Of a stretch of 64,000 bases of DNA, positions 1 through 9,247 are shown one piece after another. The stretch is from Paraflavitalea sp966211765 (GTDB lineage Bacteria > Bacteroidota > Bacteroidia > Chitinophagales > Chitinophagaceae). Position 1 is the first letter of the stretch. Each line of letters opens with the position of its first letter. The DNA lies in assembly GCA_966211765.1 (NCBI GenBank), contig CBIHOV010000016.1, positions 62,001-126,000 of the forward strand. Direction: 5' to 3'. The notes under the pieces are model-generated. The model was given only the letters and a program-made list of their open reading frames with translations, had not been told where the DNA came from and made no database searches. Made by a program: the position numbers and the translations under genes.

Positions 1-1
1 G

Positions 2-433
2 GTTCTTTGCGTGTTTGTAGCGTTGCTGGTGCATGCCTGGGGATTCCAGGCTCATAGACCCTGGAAATTATTATTGCTACCAGCATTGTACGTCCTGCTC
101 ATCGCCTATGGTATCTGGTGTAGGAAGAAGGCCCATCGCATCCACCAATTTGATTCACCAAAAACAATTCAGGAAAAGACTACCATCATCGAAAACTATA
201 CAACCGGCCTGAATGTGGTCTGGCGCTATTCTGAAGGTAATTACCACAGCATTACCTACCGCAACCGACTGTTCATAAGAATAGACCTTCGTTTCTACAT
301 TGACCAAAATAAAATACTCGCCAACGTTCAACCGACAGCCAATTATATTACACGCAGGAAAAACCACCTGAATATTGGTCTCGCTCACTCTGCCACCAAA
401 AAGCTGCAGCAATACCTGGAAACCCAATTATAA
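2..433 (+). CDS. Partial membrane protein, C-terminal part
   Basis: The reading frame is open to the left window edge, so the true start probably lies outside; the first usable start in view is GTG at 11. The visible part has one or two hydrophobic segments (about residues 1-35), then a basic stretch (CRKKAH) and a soluble C-terminal domain of about 95 residues rich in beta-type sequence. That pattern suggests a membrane-anchored protein with a cytoplasmic tail. I do not recognise the family. It ends 123 bp before the stop of the convergent gene at 557, and a short repeat fills part of that gap. Confidence 0.6.
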   Translation, partial: VLCVFVALLVHAWGFQAHRPWKLLLLPALYVLLIAYGIWCRKKAHRIHQFDSPKTIQEKTTIIENYTTGLNVVWRYSEGNYHSITYRNRLFIRIDLRFYIDQNKILANVQPTANYITRRKNHLNIGLAHSATKKLQQYLETQL

Positions 434-514
434 AAAGGAGTGTAATTTTACCGTAAGAGACTTGCAGCTACACACAACATGCCAGCAGAAATACCTAATA
501 CCTAATAGCTACTT

Positions 515-558
515 CCCCTGTATTCCTTCTGTATTCTGTATTCTAAATGCTGTATTCT
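515..558. repeat. 44-bp intergenic repeat, copy 1
   Basis: This segment is built from TGTATTC heptamers and matches 4420-4463 at 41 of 44 positions. It lies between two convergent genes and ends at the stop codon of the leftward gene. The function is unknown. Confidence 0.7.
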
Positions 559-1666
559 ACTTCTTCAAATACTTCTCCACGCCCGGTCCAATCGCCTGCA
601 GCGCTTTCGTATTTTCCTCCAACGCCTTATACGCAGCCGCGTTGATGCGGGAAACAGGTGTACTCTTCCATTGCTGCATATCTTTTTCAAACGCACGACC
701 AAACACAGCCTTCGAAAGATCCCTGATCGCACAATAATTGGCAACAGAATGACCATTCTCGCTATCATAATTCGCATTCATGATAAAGAATTCGATCAAC
801 TGGTAAAGACTTTGATTTGCCAGACTTAATTCAGTAAGCTTGGCCCGGTACTCCAGGTCTGCACTGCTTTTAAGCTTGGGAAACAACCGATAATCATCAA
901 AATGCCTGCCTTCATGAGCCAGGTAACTAATAGTAAAACGCTCACTCGTCAGATCATAAGCCTTGCGTACACAAAACAATGCTTCGTCAGTAGCCCAACC
1001 ACCGGGATACAATTTACCAAGCGTGGCATATTCCTCCCAGCCCAGCGTAATAAAATCGTCCATGAATACCACCTTTACAGTCAACCGGTCATTATTAACC
1101 GTAAAGGAATAAGTCGTGTCTTTTTCAGTCCGCCATACCAGTAGATCATACAACCGGCCGGTTCTTCCAATACCATTGGTGGCGTGCAGCCCTTTGCTGG
1201 CAATATATTGTTGGAAATAAACATCCACACTGTCATCCTCAATCGGCTGACTCTTCCTGGCAGGAAGGGCATTGCTAAGAAATGCTTTTACCTGGGACAA
1301 AAAACCCGGTTCATATTTGGTCGAAGCGTCCAGCAGCGAGGCCCGCCAATATTGATGAAAGATCGCCAATAGGGGATCAATAGCAGATCGTTTGGACGAC
1401 AGGAAATCACTGCTGTCTACCCCAAACTTAAACCGCCGTTCAAACGCTTCTTTGAACTGCGCATCTTTGGCCGATACCTTTTTTTCGTTGTCCCAGGAAA
1501 GTAAGGGAAGGGCAGCACCCACACGGCCATCCAGGCAATAGCCGAAAATGGTCTTATAATCAGGCTTGATACTGTCACTTTGAACAGGCTGTGCAGCAGA
1601 AGAGGAGGGGAGTAGACCCATAAAACCCAGCAATACCAATACATTGGTCAGCTTACAGATGCCCAT
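557..1666 (-). CDS. Secreted protein with HEXXH motif
   Basis: The 369-aa protein starts with a signal peptide (residues 1-25, ending SSAAQ). The mature part is mixed alpha/beta and carries HEGRH at about 251-255, followed by acidic residues E272 and E279. That is the arrangement of a gluzincin-type zinc site (HEXXH plus a downstream Glu). The surroundings (YLAHEGRHFDDYRLFP) suggest a helix packed against the active site. I do not recognise a named peptidase family, so metallopeptidase activity is an inference from the motif. It stands alone and leftward; the next gene upstream, the AraC regulator at 1721, ends 54 bp away on the same strand. Confidence 0.75.
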   Translation of the reverse strand: MGICKLTNVLVLLGFMGLLPSSSAAQPVQSDSIKPDYKTIFGYCLDGRVGAALPLLSWDNEKKVSAKDAQFKEAFERRFKFGVDSSDFLSSKRSAIDPLLAIFHQYWRASLLDASTKYEPGFLSQVKAFLSNALPARKSQPIEDDSVDVYFQQYIASKGLHATNGIGRTGRLYDLLVWRTEKDTTYSFTVNNDRLTVKVVFMDDFITLGWEEYATLGKLYPGGWATDEALFCVRKAYDLTSERFTISYLAHEGRHFDDYRLFPKLKSSADLEYRAKLTELSLANQSLYQLIEFFIMNANYDSENGHSVANYCAIRDLSKAVFGRAFEKDMQQWKSTPVSRINAAAYKALEENTKALQAIGPGVEKYLKK

Positions 1667-1720
1667 GGCGCTTTTTTGTTGTAAAGAACGCCCCTAAACA
1701 CCGAAACCAATTGTATCAGA

Positions 1721-2515
1721 TTAACTTTTCACCAAAATCCTGAACTTTTGCGGGGCTATTTTATAAACAGACTTAAACGAGCGAACAAAATGAGGGTCAT
1801 CATAAAAACCATTCCTGAACGCAATATCGCTGATGGAAAGATCCGAATGCAGCAATAGGAAAAGGGCCCGTGAAACTTTGACCTTCAGTTGATACTCTCC
1901 GATTGTCACACCCTTCCTTTCTTTAAAGGCCCTGGCCATATAGACAGGATGAACATTTACCCGGCCCGAAAGAGCATCCAACGAATGAAACACCTCCAAC
2001 TCATTGTCCAGGATACCCGTTACTTGGTCAATCCACGGCTGCGTTCCCCTGGCCAGGGAAACCTGGTTAAGCTCAAAAAGCCAATCACTGATCAGTTCAA
2101 AACCCAGGTCTTCTGTGCCCCCGGATCTAAAATTCACCAACAACTTATACAGGGAGGGAAACGCACCGGCGGGATAGTGATGAAATTTATCTGGCAGCTG
2201 TAGTGGCATTTCAAACTCTTTTTCCCAACCCGCTTTAAATTCAATATTGAAGCACTTGCCGCCAGCCTGCCTGAATTCATTCTGATGCGTATAACCTGCA
2301 GGTCTCAACAATACATCGCCGGCCTGGATAGCATGACTTTGCCCCTTGTCTCTTTCCATATAATGGCCGTTGATCAGGATGCTCACGTAGGCATTGTCAT
2401 GATAATGTTTATCGATCACCTTGAAAGGGTCATAGTCCGTAATGCACAAATGAAAAAGGCTGTTTTCATTTGCCTGCAACTTCTTTCCCCAATATTCTCC
2501 TTGTTTTAAATTCAT
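1721..2515 (-). CDS. AraC family transcriptional regulator
   Basis: This 264-aa regulator has an N-terminal cupin-like sensing domain (residues 15-100, with KHYHDNAYVSILINGHY and GDVLLRPAGYTHQNEF) and a C-terminal double helix-turn-helix (about 165-262). The second HTH shows the family signature DIAFRNGFYDDPHFVRSFK followed by the PQKFR end. AraC-type proteins bind direct DNA repeats and usually activate in response to a small ligand. It is divergent from the serine hydrolase gene at 2688, with a 172-bp shared upstream region, so that gene is its most likely target. The ligand cannot be read from the sequence. Confidence 0.9.
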   Translation of the reverse strand: MNLKQGEYWGKKLQANENSLFHLCITDYDPFKVIDKHYHDNAYVSILINGHYMERDKGQSHAIQAGDVLLRPAGYTHQNEFRQAGGKCFNIEFKAGWEKEFEMPLQLPDKFHHYPAGAFPSLYKLLVNFRSGGTEDLGFELISDWLFELNQVSLARGTQPWIDQVTGILDNELEVFHSLDALSGRVNVHPVYMARAFKERKGVTIGEYQLKVKVSRALFLLLHSDLSISDIAFRNGFYDDPHFVRSFKSVYKIAPQKFRILVKS

Positions 2516-2687
2516 GGCTCAATACACTAAGTTATTCCAAAAACAGCATTTCGGCCCCAGGTTCACCCAACAGCCTGCAGCACATTCCCAACAGCTAATT
2601 CTAGCGCAAGTATGCAGGGTTGGCCTTCTGAGGCAGGGTACTTGTGCTCCAGGTAAATCCTCAAAAAAAATCACTAACTTCTCCCTC

Positions 2688-4331
2688 ATGAAACACCTCC
2701 TTATCTGCCTCCTCATTCCGGCCAGCCTCGTGGCCCAAAACTTACCTGACTCGCTGACCAGTAAGATAGATTCCATCTTTAAATTATATACCCCCGCTTC
2801 ACCCGGCTGTGCAGTTGCCGTCACAAAGAATGGGGCCGTAGTGTTTCAGAAAGGATATGGAATGGCCAACCTGGAGTATGCCATTCCCGTCAGCCCCAAT
2901 ACCATATTCCATATAGCTTCCGAATCCAAACAATACGTTGCATTTTGTATCCTGTTACTCGAAAAAGAAGGCAAGCTCACCCTCGACGATGATATCCACA
3001 AGCACCTTACCTGGGTACCCGATTTTGGCCAGAAGATCACCATTCGCCAACTCATCTACCATACTAGCGGCCTGCGCGACCAATGGCAATTGCTCGCCAA
3101 TGCCGGCTGGCAACTCGATGATGTCATTACACAGGATCACATCATCAAACTGGTGGCCAAACAAAAAGCCCTGAATTTTAACCCCGGCGAAGAATGGCTC
3201 TATTGCAATACCGGCTATACGCTGCTGGCCGAAATTGTACAAAAAGCAAGCGGACTCACCCTCCGACAATATGCTGAAAAGAACATTTTCAAACCACTGG
3301 GTATGAATGATACCCACTTTCACGACAACTACCAGGAGATCGTTCCCGGCCGTGCCTATTCCTACAATTTCCTACGCGCCGGAAAGTACCAGCATGCCGT
3401 ACTCAGTTATTCCACCGTAGGCGCCACCAGTTTGTTCACCACCGTCCTCGATGAAGCAAAATGGCTCAGCAATTACGAAACAGGCACAGTAGGAGGGAAA
3501 GACCTAGTAGAAAAAATGTACCAGCAGGGCGTATTGAATGATGGCAGAAAACTCAATTATGCATTTGCACTCAATATAGGTAAATACAAGGGCTGGCAAC
3601 AGATCAGCCATGGTGGCGCAGATGCAGGTTTCCGTTCCAACGCCGCCCGCTTTCCCGAAAAAGACCTCGGCATTATCGTATTTAGCAATTTCGGCTCAGC
3701 CGATGTAGGCCGGTTGACCAACCTCATAGCCGATGTATTGATTACCGATACCAAAGAAGAGCCCAAACCTGCAGACACTTATTTCACCGACAGCACCCTC
3801 CTTAAAAAAATGACAGGCAGGTTCTATTCAGAACGCGGCGACCTGGCAGAATTCATTTGGCAAAAAGGAGTCCTCAACAGACGCAATCCCAATGGATTTA
3901 CAGCCGAACTAAAACTTATACAACCAGACAATAACCGGTACAAAACACCCGGGGGAGCCGTATACATATTCGATGACAAGAACGGCAAAGCCGATTCCAT
4001 CACAGCAATTAACATAGAACTGCCCAATACCATACAATTCCTGAAGCGCCAGCCGGCCACCGCACAAACCATCACAGAAGAGTTTGCAGGCAAATACTTC
4101 AGTCCCGAAACAGAAGCTTTTTATTACATCACTTTTAAGGAGGGGCAGCTCTCCCTGGAGCACCACAAGTATGCCACGGTACTCCTTAAGAACATCGCGC
4201 CCGATCAGTTCACCACGCCCCATTGGTGGATGAGCCATATCCGTTTCCTCCGCGACAAAAAAGGAAAGCCCATCGCCTTCGAAGTAAATGCCGGCAGGGT
4301 ATTCCACCTCCACTACGACAAAGTGAAATAG
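2688..4331 (+). CDS. Serine hydrolase, class C beta-lactamase-like
   Basis: The 547-aa protein begins with a signal peptide (MKHLLICLLIPASLVAQ), which places it in the periplasm or outside. The penicillin-binding/class C fold is shown by the SxxK motif SESK at 78-81, the tyrosine motif YCN at 172-174, and HGG in the KTG position (ISHGGADAGFRSN). About 170 C-terminal residues form an extra beta-rich domain, as in many Bacteroidota estB/PBP4*-like hydrolases. The frame is open further upstream, but ATG at 2688 gives the signal peptide and is preferred. Likely activity is peptidase or esterase on peptidoglycan-like or ester substrates; antibiotic resistance is not implied. Confidence 0.9.
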   Translation: MKHLLICLLIPASLVAQNLPDSLTSKIDSIFKLYTPASPGCAVAVTKNGAVVFQKGYGMANLEYAIPVSPNTIFHIASESKQYVAFCILLLEKEGKLTLDDDIHKHLTWVPDFGQKITIRQLIYHTSGLRDQWQLLANAGWQLDDVITQDHIIKLVAKQKALNFNPGEEWLYCNTGYTLLAEIVQKASGLTLRQYAEKNIFKPLGMNDTHFHDNYQEIVPGRAYSYNFLRAGKYQHAVLSYSTVGATSLFTTVLDEAKWLSNYETGTVGGKDLVEKMYQQGVLNDGRKLNYAFALNIGKYKGWQQISHGGADAGFRSNAARFPEKDLGIIVFSNFGSADVGRLTNLIADVLITDTKEEPKPADTYFTDSTLLKKMTGRFYSERGDLAEFIWQKGVLNRRNPNGFTAELKLIQPDNNRYKTPGGAVYIFDDKNGKADSITAINIELPNTIQFLKRQPATAQTITEEFAGKYFSPETEAFYYITFKEGQLSLEHHKYATVLLKNIAPDQFTTPHWWMSHIRFLRDKKGKPIAFEVNAGRVFHLHYDKVK

Positions 4332-4419
4332 CTAAACGCAAACAGCTTTTTAACCCTGGGGCAAACATGCCAGGAAGATTCCGTATGCAGCCATATTTAT
4401 ACCCTGGAGATCAGCCTTA

Positions 4420-4463
4420 CCCCTGTATTCCTTCCGTATTCTGTATTCTACATTCTGTATTCT
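4420..4463. repeat. 44-bp intergenic repeat, copy 2
   Basis: This is the second copy of the TGTATTC-rich repeat seen at 515-558 and differs at three positions. It lies in the 242-bp gap between the serine hydrolase and the formaldehyde dehydrogenase gene. Confidence 0.7.
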
Positions 4464-4573
4464 CACAGCAATATTGTTTACTTTTTCAATAATAAAGTAA
4501 CCTCCCTTGCCTGCAGGAGGGTCTACTTTTAACGCCTTGTAACAATTCTTGCCATACCGAAAAACAAATTACT

Positions 4574-5764
4574 ATGTGCCAGAACCACGGCGTAGCCTAC
4601 ATCAAACCAGGAGAAGTAGCTATACAGGAGATCGAATACCCCAAGCTTCAATTGGGTAACCGGAAATGTGAACACGGTGTCATCCTCAAAATTGTGTCCA
4701 CCAATATCTGCGGCAGCGATCAACACATGGTGAGAGGCCGCACCACAGCCCCTGCAGGATTGGTACTGGGCCATGAGATCACAGGCCTCGTACTCGAAGC
4801 AGGCCGCGATGTAGAGTTTATAAAAGTGGGCGATCTTGTATCAGTGCCCTTTAATATCGCCTGTGGCCGCTGCCGCAATTGTAAGGCGGGTCAAACCGGC
4901 ATCTGTCTTAATGTAAATCCATCGCGGCCCGGCGCCGCTTATGGCTATGTGGATATGGGAGGTTGGGTAGGCGGACAAGCCGAGTACGTAATGGTACCCT
5001 ATGCCGATTTCAATTTGCTGAAATTCCCCGATAAGGATCAGGCCATGAGTAAGATCAAAGACCTCACCCTTTTGTCGGATATCTTTCCCACTGGATATCA
5101 TGGAGCTGTAACAGCAGGCGTGGCGCCCGGGTCCATCGTATACGTAGCAGGAGCAGGACCTGTAGGGCTCGCCTGCGCAGCTTCCTGCCACCTCCTTGGC
5201 GCTGCCGTTGTGATAGTGGGCGATATGATCCAGGAAAGGCTGCAACAGGCACAGAGCTTTGGTTGCGAAACCATCGACCTCCGCCAAAAGACGCCCTTGC
5301 CCGATGCCATTGCAGCCATCACCGGCTCCCCCGAAGTCGATAGCTTTGTAGATTGTGTGGGCTTTGAGGCCCGTGGACATGGCGCTGACACCACTACCGA
5401 ACAGCCTGCCATTGTACTCAATACCGCCATGGCTATTACGCGCGCAGGTGGCGCCATTGGCATACCCGGTCTCTATGTAACCGGCGATCCCGGCGCCAAA
5501 GATGATGCTGCCAAAGAAGGAAGCCTGCGTATCCGCATCGGTCTGGGCTGGGCCAAGTCACACAGCTTCTATACCGGCCAGTGCCCTGTTATGAAATACC
5601 ACCGGCAGCTGATGAACGCTATCCTCTTCGATAAGATACAGATTGCAAAAGCTGTCAATGTTGAAGTGATCACACTCAAAGATGCCCCTCGCGGATACCG
5701 CGATTTCGATAAAGGCGCTGCTAAAAAATTCGTCATCGATCCACATGGCATGATACCCAATTAA
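4574..5764 (+). CDS. fdhA: Glutathione-independent formaldehyde dehydrogenase
   Basis: This 396-aa zinc-dependent medium-chain dehydrogenase matches the glutathione-independent formaldehyde dehydrogenase branch. That branch oxidises formaldehyde to formate with tightly bound NAD. Visible features are the catalytic zinc ligands C46 and H67-E68, the structural zinc cysteines C97, C100, C103 and C111, the family stretch LSDIFPTGYHGAVTAG, and the Rossmann motif GAGPVG at 193-198. The length fits the family (about 390-400 aa). It is cytosolic, with no signal peptide. It faces the leftward gene at 5769 with only 4 bp between stop codons. Its role is probably detoxification of formaldehyde. Confidence 0.92.
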   Translation: MCQNHGVAYIKPGEVAIQEIEYPKLQLGNRKCEHGVILKIVSTNICGSDQHMVRGRTTAPAGLVLGHEITGLVLEAGRDVEFIKVGDLVSVPFNIACGRCRNCKAGQTGICLNVNPSRPGAAYGYVDMGGWVGGQAEYVMVPYADFNLLKFPDKDQAMSKIKDLTLLSDIFPTGYHGAVTAGVAPGSIVYVAGAGPVGLACAASCHLLGAAVVIVGDMIQERLQQAQSFGCETIDLRQKTPLPDAIAAITGSPEVDSFVDCVGFEARGHGADTTTEQPAIVLNTAMAITRAGGAIGIPGLYVTGDPGAKDDAAKEGSLRIRIGLGWAKSHSFYTGQCPVMKYHRQLMNAILFDKIQIAKAVNVEVITLKDAPRGYRDFDKGAAKKFVIDPHGMIPN

Positions 5765-5768
5765 CAGG

Positions 5769-6680
5769 TCAGTGAGCAGGCACCGGACTTGTATTGGGCA
5801 AAGCGCCCACACCATGTGCCACCATATATTTCGCTGCGGTATATACCGGCTTACAGGCACCGCATTCCGGATTCTTTAGAAAATTATCCAGCCAGATCGC
5901 ATTTGCTTTCAACCATACATCTGTTGACCCCTCATGCTTCAACACATGATAGGCCAACACCGTATAATACTGCATTTCATGCACATGACTGGTAGCGGTA
6001 AATCGTTCCCCGATCTTGTTGTTCTTATCCCCCTTTTCAATACTCATCAGGTCAAAGTTTAATTGAAATACCGTTTCAGGCCGTTCACGAAAAGCGTCCT
6101 GCACAATTTCCAGGTAACCCAAATAAGTATCCTTATCATCGTAAGGCGGATCCGTTAACACCAGCTGAACGCGATACTTTTCATTGGCGGAATACAACCT
6201 GAACCGGCCGCGTAGCTTGATCAGCTTGCCAAAGAAACGATCCCCCTTGTTTGCGAGGCCATAAGTAGCGCCCAGAAACTGGATCAGACTGCTGGCAGGA
6301 TAAGCATAGGTTGTTTCAACCGTACCTGCAATGACCTGCGAGTCTATATTGATGCTGTTTACCCTGAACTTCATATACCGCGCCACATGTTCACTGAGGC
6401 ATTTGACCCCGGAAGAATCAAACTTATTTTTCTTGGCCAGTTGCAGCTTATAGTCCGAATTAATGATCTTTCTTTTAGGATAGGCCACCGAACTATCCAG
6501 TTCATCAATACACAAGCAAGGCGTTTCCACCGACTCAAAGCGACTCACAAAAAACACCGAGTCCAGCACACGACCGATATATTCCAGTCTGCCAGCAATC
6601 ACAGTTCGGTCCTGCCCATGCACCTCCTGGAATACACCTTCACCAGCAACCAGGACCAATAGAACGATCATCATTTTCAT
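5769..6680 (-). CDS. Secreted protein of unknown function
   Basis: The 303-aa protein has a signal peptide (MKMMIVLLVLVAGEG...VHGQ). The start at 6680 is chosen because it begins the signal peptide; an 11-residue upstream extension would overlap the preceding gene. The mature protein is mixed, with no motif I recognise; near the C-terminus is NPECGACKP. It follows the gene ending at 6691 by 10 bp on the same strand, so the two are probably co-transcribed and may work together at the cell envelope. It is not a lipoprotein as far as I can see. Confidence 0.75.
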   Translation of the reverse strand: MKMMIVLLVLVAGEGVFQEVHGQDRTVIAGRLEYIGRVLDSVFFVSRFESVETPCLCIDELDSSVAYPKRKIINSDYKLQLAKKNKFDSSGVKCLSEHVARYMKFRVNSINIDSQVIAGTVETTYAYPASSLIQFLGATYGLANKGDRFFGKLIKLRGRFRLYSANEKYRVQLVLTDPPYDDKDTYLGYLEIVQDAFRERPETVFQLNFDLMSIEKGDKNNKIGERFTATSHVHEMQYYTVLAYHVLKHEGSTDVWLKANAIWLDNFLKNPECGACKPVYTAAKYMVAHGVGALPNTSPVPAH

Positions 6681-6690
6681 AACAGCTATT

Positions 6691-7833
6691 TTAAGGCATG
6701 GAAATATTAGCATCTACGCCACCACCAACAAAAAGACTTTTCCAGTTCATCGACCAGCCACTTTTTCCACCCGCCTCCAGGTTGCCCGGCACGGAAGACC
6801 GGTGCCTGAAATAATGCAGCTGCAGCTTATTCTTTGGATCATAACCGATCAGCGAATGGATAAAATTCTGGGAGAACATCGTCCAGGGAGCAGATGTTCC
6901 AACCAACACACTAAAATTAGGCAGGTAAACACCCGGTTTGTCATCCGGTATTTGTGGTCCCGTATAAGTAAGTTTCGCGATGAGCCATGATGTATTGAAA
7001 TATTCCTGCCCCGCATTCTGGCTGGCATAATTCTTCAGTTTCCATTTCTTTCCCTTACTCCGGTAAGAAATGATATCCGGTGCTACAAATGGATTCGCCC
7101 TGTTCAACCCCGTATACACCTCCGAAAAAACATGCAAGGTATACATATCATTAAACCGGTACCGCACAAAGCCGCCCCCTGTAAAGAACCGGTCCCAATT
7201 GTCACCCAATTGCAGGATCGTCGTAAAAAAGGGAAAGTAATCATCGTACATCGTAAAATTGAAATTCCGGAAGTTAAGGCTGAGCATAAAATCCTGCTGC
7301 GTTCGGTTGCGGATCGTAGACACATTTTTATAAGTGCCCCGGGGAGAGGCCGTAAAGGTAGTGCCCAGCGTCAGAGAATACTTATAGTTGCAGAATACCG
7401 CGTTTGCCGTCCCCATGTAAAAAGGTTCCAATTCCTGGTATACATATCTTTCTTTGGCAAAATTGACCGTAAGCATCGGAGAGAAACTGAATACCAGTTG
7501 ACTCTTCGAGCGGCTGTCGTTAGGAACAGCGCCATTCCGGTAATTCCCCAGGAAAGCTTTCTCCCCCCGCCATTGTAAACCCGTATTCAACGAGTATTGC
7601 AGCGATGGATTGGCTTTCCAGATCCCATAACCCAATCCAATAGAATATCCCTTCTTGATCCCGAAGATACAGGTGGCCTTAAAAAGACTCCCGCCCTTTT
7701 GAGCGTCCAGCACAGGCGCCACATTATTGTTAAATACACGTGCACCATGTTGACCTTCCGTATGGGTAGCGATAGCAGTGAGGAATAAGAACACGAAACA
7801 CCTGCCTGTGTTATAGCTTATTATCCGGCACAT
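6691..7833 (-). CDS. Beta-rich outer-membrane-like protein, possible Ntox23 relative
   Basis: This 380-aa secreted protein has a signal peptide (cleavage near GQHG) followed by alternating hydrophobic and aromatic strands typical of a beta-barrel. The stretch MYDDYFPFFTTILQLGDNWD then FFTGGGFVRYRF and SEVYTGLN resembles the core of Bacteroidota proteins annotated with a polymorphic toxin type 23 (Ntox23) domain, as I remember them: a Y-N/D-D, LGDxxDR, T-rich strand, then TG. That match is from memory and unverified. A plain outer-membrane barrel with no toxin role is equally possible. It is the first gene of a two-gene operon with the secreted protein ending at 5769. Confidence 0.7.
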   Translation of the reverse strand: MCRIISYNTGRCFVFLFLTAIATHTEGQHGARVFNNNVAPVLDAQKGGSLFKATCIFGIKKGYSIGLGYGIWKANPSLQYSLNTGLQWRGEKAFLGNYRNGAVPNDSRSKSQLVFSFSPMLTVNFAKERYVYQELEPFYMGTANAVFCNYKYSLTLGTTFTASPRGTYKNVSTIRNRTQQDFMLSLNFRNFNFTMYDDYFPFFTTILQLGDNWDRFFTGGGFVRYRFNDMYTLHVFSEVYTGLNRANPFVAPDIISYRSKGKKWKLKNYASQNAGQEYFNTSWLIAKLTYTGPQIPDDKPGVYLPNFSVLVGTSAPWTMFSQNFIHSLIGYDPKNKLQLHYFRHRSSVPGNLEAGGKSGWSMNWKSLFVGGGVDANISMP

Positions 7834-7935
7834 ACGATCAGTTTAGTTTCGGCATAACAGAATAACTACGGGAACAGGGAGCTGGGGCTATTGAAAGTTA
7901 CCAATAAAAAAAGTCAATCAATACCGTTTTTACAC

Positions 7936-9168
7936 CTATAAATAGCTCAGCCATCTCCTGGTGGATTGATGGGTCCGTTTGTAGTTGTCAAACCATTTAC
8001 ACAAGGGATACAAAATAAGCAGCACCAATACCCATATCCCATAAACGACAGGCAGATCAAATCCATATCCTTTCAATGCAGGTTTCGATTGTACACTGCT
8101 ATTCAATACCATATCCCCCAATGGATGGCCCTGTATCACCACGCCAATACATGCCAGCACATGGATCAGTAAAATATGCGCCAGGTAATAAAACATAGGC
8201 ACCCGGCCAAACACTGCGATCCTGGCTGTCCAGGCATTGAGTGGTCGCTCAGCAAAAGCAAGAAAGATCAATCCGGGTCCAATAGTCATTAATACATAAA
8301 GCAGGGAAGGGGGGTATTTGGTCACATTCAAAAAGGAGAGCATACTGAAGACTGGATTTTTTTGCACCGACCAGTCAGAAGGGTCGCCATACAAATTGCC
8401 GAGCCGTAAGAGAATAAAAAGGGCAACGGCCCCCAATCCAATCACAAGCAGCATCATCTTTCTCCTTTCCGGAGCATATCCCCGTGCATAAACATTGCCC
8501 AAACAATATCCCAGCAACATTAGTCCGATCCAGGGCAGCAAAGGATAGTGCACATGGACCAACAGGTCACCAAAAGTAAAATAGCCCTTCTCATGCAGCA
8601 AAGCCCAGAAAAAGTTGTGCAGGTGTATATTGTCCAGCAGGTTATGGCCCGCCACCAGCACAATGCCCGTCACCAGAATAATATACCAGTTGGCATGGAT
8701 CATGGCCGATAAAACGATCATGCTGATCCCGATGGCCCATATTACCTGTAAACTTTGATAGGTATAATAAGGATTGAAGGTCCGGAACAGCGAAACAATA
8801 AAAAGCTCTACCAGCACCAGCCACAAGCCCCTTGTCAACAGGAAAAAAGACAGTTCTTTCCTGCTTTTAGGGGCGCCATACAGATTGGCTGAAACACCGG
8901 CCAACAATACAAATACCGGCGCACAATAATGCGTTATCCACCGGGTAAAGAAAAGCGGGACATTGGTTTGGGAAAGGTCCTCAGGATTAAACAGGAACGC
9001 ACCGTTGTGAAAATAATCACGTACATGATCGAGGGCCATAATGATCATTACAATGCCCCTCAAAAGATCTATAGAAGCAAGGCGCTTTGGTTTTTCCGAC
9101 TGGGCAGCCGGTACCAGCACCTTTTCCTCAACAGTCGCAACGGCACTACTCATAGAAGTTTCTTTCAT
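7936..9168 (-). CDS. HGSNAT-like (DUF1624) membrane acyltransferase
   Basis: This 410-aa polytopic inner-membrane protein has about ten hydrophobic segments. The first carries the family signature RLASIDLLRGIVMIIMALDH followed by VRDYFH, as in heparan-alpha-glucosaminide N-acetyltransferase-like (DUF1624) proteins. In characterised members a membrane histidine accepts an acetyl group on the cytoplasmic side and passes it to an amino sugar outside. The start at 9168 (ATG) is preferred to the upstream TTG. It probably modifies an extracytoplasmic glycan, but the substrate is unknown. It lies downstream of the terminator that ends the neighbouring operon, so it has its own promoter. Confidence 0.85.
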   Translation of the reverse strand: MKETSMSSAVATVEEKVLVPAAQSEKPKRLASIDLLRGIVMIIMALDHVRDYFHNGAFLFNPEDLSQTNVPLFFTRWITHYCAPVFVLLAGVSANLYGAPKSRKELSFFLLTRGLWLVLVELFIVSLFRTFNPYYTYQSLQVIWAIGISMIVLSAMIHANWYIILVTGIVLVAGHNLLDNIHLHNFFWALLHEKGYFTFGDLLVHVHYPLLPWIGLMLLGYCLGNVYARGYAPERRKMMLLVIGLGAVALFILLRLGNLYGDPSDWSVQKNPVFSMLSFLNVTKYPPSLLYVLMTIGPGLIFLAFAERPLNAWTARIAVFGRVPMFYYLAHILLIHVLACIGVVIQGHPLGDMVLNSSVQSKPALKGYGFDLPVVYGIWVLVLLILYPLCKWFDNYKRTHQSTRRWLSYL

Positions 9169-9186
9169 AAAGTACAATGTACCATG

Positions 9187-9229
9187 AAAAGAAAAAGCGG
9201 CCTATCACCAAACCTGGTGACAGGCCGCT
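9187..9229 (-). terminator. Intrinsic terminator of the 11722-9248 operon
   Basis: An AGCGGCCT/AGGCCGCT stem (9196-9203 with 9222-9229), extended inward by TCACCA/TGGTGA, is followed on the minus strand by TTTTTCTTTT. It sits 18 bp past the stop of the reductase gene and should end that operon. Confidence 0.85.
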
Positions 9230-9247
9230 AAAGGTTCCAACTAACTA

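Noticed and set aside
2514..2687. In-frame extension of the serine hydrolase
   Set aside because: It would bury the clear signal peptide starting at 2688 and overlaps the divergent promoter region.
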